A DNA stretch of 42,336 nucleotides from Syntrophus aciditrophicus (GTDB lineage Bacteria > Desulfobacterota > Syntrophia > Syntrophales > UBA8958): assembly GCA_020718905.1 (NCBI GenBank), contig DYRD01000014.1, positions 1-42,336 on the forward strand, written 5' to 3'. Position 1 is the stretch's first letter, and the number at the start of each line of letters is the position of its first letter. Shown piece by piece: positions 38,024 to 42,336 of this stretch. The translations under genes were made by a program, and so were the position numbers. The notes beneath the pieces are model-generated. The model saw only the letters and a program-made list of their open reading frames with translations. It was not told the DNA's origin and ran no database searches.

Positions 38024-39949
38024 TTAGACAGCCAGGATGTTAACTTTTGTGGTTATCTCCCCTACCCTGCCGTCACGGTAACGAAGCTTACCTTTTGTCT
38101 CCACTTGTGTCATGTCACGATACATGGACTCGATCAGTTGGAGATAGAGCCCATAGATAAAACGCCTGCGCACCTTGCCGGTGCGGGTCAATTCTTCATC
38201 GTCCGCGTCGAGGAGTTTATATAGGAGCAAAAATTTCCTGATTTTCATCAGATCAGGTAATTGCTTGTTGATTTCCCTTATTTCGTTGCAGATCAGGTCT
38301 TCCACCGCCTGTTGCTGGGATAGATCCAGGTAGGTTGTAAAAGGGATAAGCCTTTCCTCCGCCCAGTTGCCGACGTTTTCCATATCGATATTGACCATGG
38401 CCGTAATGAAAGGTCGCGATTCTCCAAAAGTGACCTCCTCTTTGACATAGGGGCTGAATTTCAGACGGGTTTCAATAAAATCAGGCGAAAAAGCCTGGCC
38501 ACTCTTGTTCTTGATGATGTCTTCCTTGCGGCCGATGATGATTAGATGTCCGTCCTGATCAAGATAGCCGGCGTCCCCCGTCCTCAGCCAACCGTTATGG
38601 AAGGCCTTTTCCGTGGTCTGAAAATCGCGGTAATACCCTGAGAACAGGGAATCGCTTTTCACCATTACTTCCTGATCCGCATCGAGCATGATCTCGACGC
38701 CGGGCAGCGGCTTGCCAACGGTTTCCGGTTTCACCTGCTGATCCGGCTGCACCTGAAAGATGCCCCCTGCTTCGGTAAGACCGTAACACTGTTTGAGATT
38801 CATGCCGATAGCCTGAAAAAATCTGATAACATCGGGACTGACCGGGTGCCCTCCCGTGTAGGCGTTACGGAAACGGGAGCAGCCGATCCGATCGAGGAGG
38901 GGCTCATAAACAAGCTTGGCGGCAAGACGATGTAAGATTTTCTCATGCCAATCCGCCGCTTCCCCGGCAGATTGTTTTTCAATTACCGCACGGCCTGTTT
39001 TTTCGGCCCAATGGAATAGACGGCGTTTAATCCATCCGGCGTCGGCCATCTTGACCCGGATCTTTGAGGCGAGATCCTCCCAGAAGCGGGAGGCGGTGAT
39101 AATCACCGCAGGACCGATCTCGCGAAAATCTTCGGTCACCGTTTCGTGGGTCTCGGGAAAATTCATGGTCATCCCGCTGTAGAGGGAGACGCCGAATCCC
39201 CACATCTGATCAACAATCCAGGCCGGGGGAGAAATGGAAAGCCAGTTCTCTCCGGCCTGCAGAGATATCGCCTCCGTCCACTGCTTCCCGATCGCCGTCA
39301 TGCTCCGATGGGATAGCATGGCAAGCTTCGGCATTCCCGTCGTCCCCGATGTCTGGATCATCAACGCAATATCTTTGGGTTTTCCTTTGTTTAATTCTCT
39401 GTTAAAGATTCCCGGATCCTCGCAGTCCAGTTCTTCTCCCACCCGCAGTAAATCCGCATAGGCCTGCAACCACTCCAGGTCCCGGTAGGAACGCATGCCC
39501 GTAGGATCAACATAGATAACCTTCCGTACATGTTTGATATTGTTCTTAATCTCAAGAAGTTTGTCCACTTGCTCCTGGTCCTGGACAATAACCAGGGCCG
39601 CCTGGGTGCGCTGGATGGAAGCTTGCAGCTCATCGGGGGTAGCCGACGTGAAGACGTTCATCGTGACGGCCCCCAAGGACTGGGCGCCGATTTCCGTAAA
39701 CAGCCATTCGGGATGATTGTTCAGGATCAGGATAACATTTTCCCCGTGACGCAGCCCGAGGGCAGCAAGGCCCATGGTGGTTATGCGGGCATAACGGAAA
39801 TATTCTTCCCAGGTATAGGCATGCCAGATGCCGTATGCCTTTTCCCTTATGGCCGTGAAGTTTTTACCCAATACGGCGGCTTGTCGTGCAAGCATCTGGG
39901 GCAAGGTCAACGCACCGTCGTCTATGGTTCCGATTCTTTTCTCCTTCAT
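38024..39949 (-). CDS. AMP-dependent synthetase/ligase (long-chain acyl-CoA synthetase-like)
   Basis: The 641-residue enzyme activates a carboxylic acid as an acyl-adenylate and transfers it to CoA. Visible motifs are the P-loop QTSGTTGMPK (199-208), NAYTGGHPVSPDVIRFF, the adenine-binding CYGLTEAGG, GWLRTGDAGYLDQDGHLIII and the catalytic Lys region GRKEDIIKNKSGQAFSP. Length fits FadD15/long-chain-type ligases. It starts five bases after the livG stop, within the liv operon. Such ligases embedded in liv-type operons are common in anaerobic aromatic- and fatty-acid degraders, so the substrate may be an aromatic or branched acid taken up by the system; this is inference. The gene shows no lesion although all surrounding transporter genes do. 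Confidence 0.88.
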   Translation of the reverse strand: MKEKRIGTIDDGALTLPQMLARQAAVLGKNFTAIREKAYGIWHAYTWEEYFRYARITTMGLAALGLRHGENVILILNNHPEWLFTEIGAQSLGAVTMNVFTSATPDELQASIQRTQAALVIVQDQEQVDKLLEIKNNIKHVRKVIYVDPTGMRSYRDLEWLQAYADLLRVGEELDCEDPGIFNRELNKGKPKDIALMIQTSGTTGMPKLAMLSHRSMTAIGKQWTEAISLQAGENWLSISPPAWIVDQMWGFGVSLYSGMTMNFPETHETVTEDFREIGPAVIITASRFWEDLASKIRVKMADAGWIKRRLFHWAEKTGRAVIEKQSAGEAADWHEKILHRLAAKLVYEPLLDRIGCSRFRNAYTGGHPVSPDVIRFFQAIGMNLKQCYGLTEAGGIFQVQPDQQVKPETVGKPLPGVEIMLDADQEVMVKSDSLFSGYYRDFQTTEKAFHNGWLRTGDAGYLDQDGHLIIIGRKEDIIKNKSGQAFSPDFIETRLKFSPYVKEEVTFGESRPFITAMVNIDMENVGNWAEERLIPFTTYLDLSQQQAVEDLICNEIREINKQLPDLMKIRKFLLLYKLLDADDEELTRTGKVRRRFIYGLYLQLIESMYRDMTQVETKGKLRYRDGRVGEITTKVNILAV

Positions 39950-39953
39950 AACT

Positions 39954-40729
39954 TCATCCCAGATACGCCCGGATAACTTCTGGATGACGGCCTATTTCAT
40001 CCGCCGTGCCTTCGGCAATTTTTTCTCCGAAATTAAGGACGGCGATACGATGGGAAATGCTCATGACAATAGCCATGTCATGTTCAACGAGGATGATGGT
40101 CTGTCCCCAGACTTCATTGATCTCCGTGATAAACCGAACCATATCTTCCTTACGAGTAGTCGCGGTTCAAGGGCCAGTGCCCTTCCCAACTCCACCCTTT
40201 TCATCAACCCATAGGGTAAGGAGGCCACGTTTTTATTTCTTATGGCCTGTATCTCCAGGAAATCGATCAGCTCTTCGATCAAGCGGCGGTGCCTGACTTC
40301 CTCCCGGCGTACGGCCGGAAGATAGAGACCTGCTCCCGGGAAGGTATAACGGCAGTAAAGATGACGAGCCAGGATCATGTTGGCAAGGACGGTCATCCCG
40401 GGAAAAAGTTCAATATTTTGAAATGTCCTGCCGATACCGACCTTGACGAGGTTATGGGCATGCATCCGGGTGATGTCTCGGGTGTTAAAGATAATATGGC
40501 CGCTTTTGGGTTTGTAGAACCCGGTAATGCAATTCATGAGACTCGTCTTGCCGGCCCCGTTCGGACCGATTACGGCGAATAATTCCCCGTTTCCCACTTT
40601 CAGGTCGATGTTGGCAAGGGCCCTCACACCGCCGAAATTAAGAGACAATTCCCGGATCTCCAACTCGGCGTAGCGATCTTTCTCCTGTCTGGCCGCAAAG
40701 ATTGCCGGTTGTCCACGATAGGTCTTCAT
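39954..40729 (-). pseudogene. livG: Branched-chain amino-acid ABC transporter ATPase LivG, broken at Walker B
   Basis: ATG 40729 gives a normal LivG start with ELEIRELSLNFGGVRALANI, Walker A GPNGAGKTS and VGIGRTFQNIELFPGMTVLA, up to VELGRALALEPRLL. At about 40168-40172 some 40 bases are missing: the Walker B segment (LLLDEPTAGMNP in relatives) is deleted and the frame shifts. The other frame resumes EDMVRFITEINEVWGQTIIL with the switch His in VEHDMAIVMS and ends at 39954. Without Walker B and the D-loop no ATPase activity is possible. Confidence 0.86.
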
Positions 40730-40742
40730 TTGCTTTGAGCGG

Positions 40743-41938
40743 TCACTTCAAAAGTTGAATTTTTTCTTTGCCGGGAATGAAAAACTTCGTCAGCGGCACA
40801 TAAGTCCCGTTTTCCTTGACTTTAACGATACTTGCCTTGAAGGAGGCGCCATGATCCGTTTTCGTATACGTCACATTTGGAACGAGGCCCCCAAAATCTT
40901 CATTCTTGAAGGACTCCAGGGCATTGTTGATCGTTTCGCGGTTAATGTCCCCGTATTTCTCATGAGCTCTGACAAAGGCCCGCTCCATGCTCATGGCCAC
41001 AACCACTCCTTCCCAGTAGGAGGCGTCGAATTTGGTAACCGTTTTGTACCTGCTCCACAAGTCCGTCATGATCTTCATGCCCGACATGGGATCGGAAGGC
41101 AGGCCGCCGGGGAACTGCATCAACAACCTGTCCCTGATTATTCCCTTCCCGAGTTTGAAGAAATCCGGATCCGTCGAGGTCCACGTACCGAAAAACATCG
41201 GTCCGAAGCCTATGCGATCGGCGCTCTTGAAGGTTGTAATGATTGCCGAAGGGAGCATTTGCATGACCACGTACTGGGTCCCCTGCCGCTGCAACCGGAG
41301 CAGTTCCGTCGTCAGATCCACCGTTTTCGGTGGAAATTCTTCAATGGCGACAATGTCGATATTTATTTTCTTGGCGTATTCAGTGCTCGGTTTGTGGATG
41401 GAGCGCCCATAGGCGTTATTGAAGGTAAGCAAAAGGTAAGCAAACCGACCTTCGGCGCCTCTTTTCCTTTGTGAATGGCCCGGATATAATCAAGGATGGC
41501 ATAACAGTCCATCTTATAGCTGCCAAAGGGTGCGAGTATCTCCCAGCTGGTCGAATAATTGATGGTGGGGATTTTGTATGTCTGAATAATCGGTTTGGCG
41601 GCCAGACCCTCCCCGGCGCCCCAGGTGGCAATCATATCAACCTTTTCCTGAACGGCAAATTTGCGCACCGCCGCCACTGCCTCAGGCACTTTGTAAGCCG
41701 TATCGACCAGGGTCATCTCGATGCGGTTTCCGGCCACCCCTCCCTTAACTTCGTTGACATAGCGGAAATAGTCCTGCTGTCCTTTGGCATGATACTGTCC
41801 CCAGGTGGAGGCAGGTCCGGTCATATTGATCGCGGCGCCTACTTTGATGGTCTTTGCCGACGCCACGCCGGCAAAACTGATGCTCAGGAAGCCGGCCAGA
41901 ATGGTGATAAGAAATCTTTGTCCCCTTTGTCTGCGCAT
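40743..41938 (-). pseudogene. livJ: Branched-chain amino-acid ABC transporter substrate-binding protein, broken by a tandem duplication
   Basis: ATG 41938 follows AGGGAGGG. A signal peptide (FLITILAGFLSISFAGVASA) precedes the mature start KTIKVGAAINMTGPAS of a periplasmic-binding-protein type I fold. After KEAPKVGLLTF the frame breaks at an exact 11-base tandem duplication (AAGGTAAGCAA at 41422-41432 and 41433-41443 on the plus strand). Removing one copy restores LLTFNNAYGRSIHKPSTEYA, which continues to the stop at 40743 with ELLRLQRQGTQYVVMQML and FFGTWTSTDPDFF. No other lesion was seen. Ligand could be branched-chain amino acids, amides or aromatic acids. Confidence 0.88.
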
Positions 41939-41960
41939 ATGTTTCCCTCCCTATCGCTCT

Positions 41961-41977
41961 TCACCGCTCGGCGGTGA
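41961..41977 (-). repeat. Small hairpin between attenuator and livJ ribosome-binding site
   Basis: TCACCGC (41961-41967) and GCGGTGA (41971-41977) form a 7-bp stem with a 3-base loop, immediately after the terminator T-run in the livJ leader. It may stabilise the processed mRNA 5' end; role unknown. Confidence 0.4.
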
Positions 41978-42016
41978 AAAAAAAGCCGTGGGCTTCCTTG
42001 CGGTCTGCCCACGGCT
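41977..42016 (-). terminator. Attenuator-type intrinsic terminator in the liv leader
   Basis: On the minus strand AGCCGTGGGC (42016-42007) pairs perfectly with GCCCACGGCT (41993-41984) and is followed by an uninterrupted run of T. It lies between the promoter and livJ, seven bases downstream of the leader ORF stop, so it can only serve as a regulated (attenuating) terminator for the liv operon. An upstream GCTCGT (42041-42036) can pair with ACGAGC (42019-42014), whose last three bases are the first three of the terminator stem, giving a candidate antiterminator. Confidence 0.75.
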
Positions 42017-42023
42017 CGTTCGT

Positions 42024-42107
42024 TTATCTCAGCTCACGAGCACGGCCGGCAGGCCTCCTCAAAAAAGCTAAAAAAGAAATCGGGTTGCTGCTCATCTGAC
42101 TGCTCAT
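42024..42107 (-). CDS. Putative leader peptide of the liv operon
   Basis: An ATG at 42107 opens a 27-codon ORF, MSSQMSSNPISFLAFL then RRPAGRARELR, ending with TAA at 42026-42024, just before the terminator stem. A weak AAAGG precedes it; a second in-frame ATG lies at 42095. It contains Ile, three Leu (TTA, TTG, CTG) and two Phe codons, which could act as control codons for ribosome stalling. Position, length and the terminator right behind match ribosome-mediated attenuation. The peptide itself is not recognised as a known leader, and translation is unproven. Confidence 0.5.
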   Translation of the reverse strand: MSSQMSSNPISFLAFLRRPAGRARELR

Positions 42108-42141
42108 GATTTTAAGTACCTTTAAGCGCTGATGGAGAAAA

Positions 42142-42170
42142 TCATTAATAAATGCGGGGACGAATGTCAA
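42142..42170 (-). promoter_or_regulatory. Sigma70-type promoter for the liv operon
   Basis: TTGACA on the minus strand (42170-42165) is followed after 17 bases by TAATGA (42147-42142). The -35 box is perfect and the -10 box mediocre. Transcription would start near 42135, about 28 bases before the leader ORF. Confidence 0.5.
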
Positions 42171-42240
42171 GATTTTTCTGCCCGTCATTGATTTTCGCTG
42201 CCTAATTTTTCGATCCCGTAGCGGCGGGAATCAAAACTAA

Positions 42241-42336
42241 GATCTGAATCTTTCCCGATCCAGTATTTACTATAGCCCGGGGCCGATCAGTGCGAGGGAT
42301 ATAGAGTTGATGCGTCAGACAGATGAGATTCATTTA
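42241..42336 (+). mobile_element. IS3-family transposase (OrfB) fragment running off the right end
   Basis: From 42241 the plus strand reads DLNLSRSSIYYSPGP and continues ISARDIELMRQTDEIHL to the last base. This matches the N-terminal region of IS3/IS150-type OrfB transposases (LxLSRSSxYY ... LMRxIDEIHLE), just ahead of the DDE catalytic core. A TAA lies directly before it in frame (42238-42240) and no OrfA or normal OrfB start is visible, so it is a 5'-truncated or decayed copy. The rest lies outside the window. Confidence 0.65.

Overview
The window looks like a chromosomal segment of a Deltaproteobacterium close to the Syntrophales (Syntrophus/Smithella-like anaerobes). This rests on remembered protein similarity and on gene content: a 4-hydroxybutyryl-CoA dehydratase C-terminus, indolepyruvate ferredoxin oxidoreductase (iorAB), a liv-type ABC operon with an embedded acyl-CoA ligase, and a PhoH/PgpH/YbeY cluster. 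No search could be run, so the taxonomy is an inference.

Layout. 1-1322 is an accessory-looking edge: the 3' end of a dehydratase gene, a dead IS200-type transposase, a NifU-like protein and the 3' half of a tRNA-Cys, which looks like an integration (att) scar. 1401-5279 (+) carries a terminator, leucyl aminopeptidase, an orphan OppD/OppF ATPase pair and a cold-shock protein. 5294-8699 has a MATE exporter (-), a PpiC lipoprotein (+) and a truncated metallo-beta-lactamase-fold protein (+). 8701-12471 (-) is phoH-pgpH-ybeY. 12603-16094 (-) is a small membrane protein, two M16 protease genes (both broken) and an M20 peptidase. 16168-17787 has a broken radical SAM gene (-) and a broken dtd (+). 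17803-23236 (+) is a DUF1285-like gene, guaB and dnaE. 23360-29537 (-) has a DnaJ/CbpA gene, iorB, broken iorA, a TPR membrane protein, broken apgM and broken hom. 29722-32952 (+) is purM-purN, broken pfkA and rpmB. 32953-33986 (-) holds two conserved hypotheticals, and 34097-35848 (+) is recJ. 35924-42170 (-) is a liv operon with a leader-peptide attenuator; every transport gene in it is broken and only the acyl-CoA ligase is intact. The right edge holds an IS3-family transposase fragment.

The most striking property is the sharp split between perfectly preserved genes (information processing, purine synthesis, peptidases, chaperones) and genes broken by one or more indels while the remaining sequence is still highly recognisable. 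Broken genes: two M16 proteases, radical SAM, dtd, iorA, apgM, hom, pfkA, livJ, livG, livH, livM and livF, plus an in-frame deletion in the MBL gene. Lesions include exact tandem duplications (11 bp in livJ, 5 bp in livH), single-base insertions (pfkA, apgM, M16A), nonsense changes (livM) and deletions of a few to roughly 90 codons. This suggests an ongoing loss of homoserine synthesis, glycolysis, aryl-pyruvate oxidation and branched-chain amino-acid uptake, unless it is a consensus or assembly problem; read-level evidence would decide.

For regulation, the best new candidate is the liv leader: a promoter, a 27-codon leader ORF, a possible antiterminator and a strong terminator ahead of livJ.
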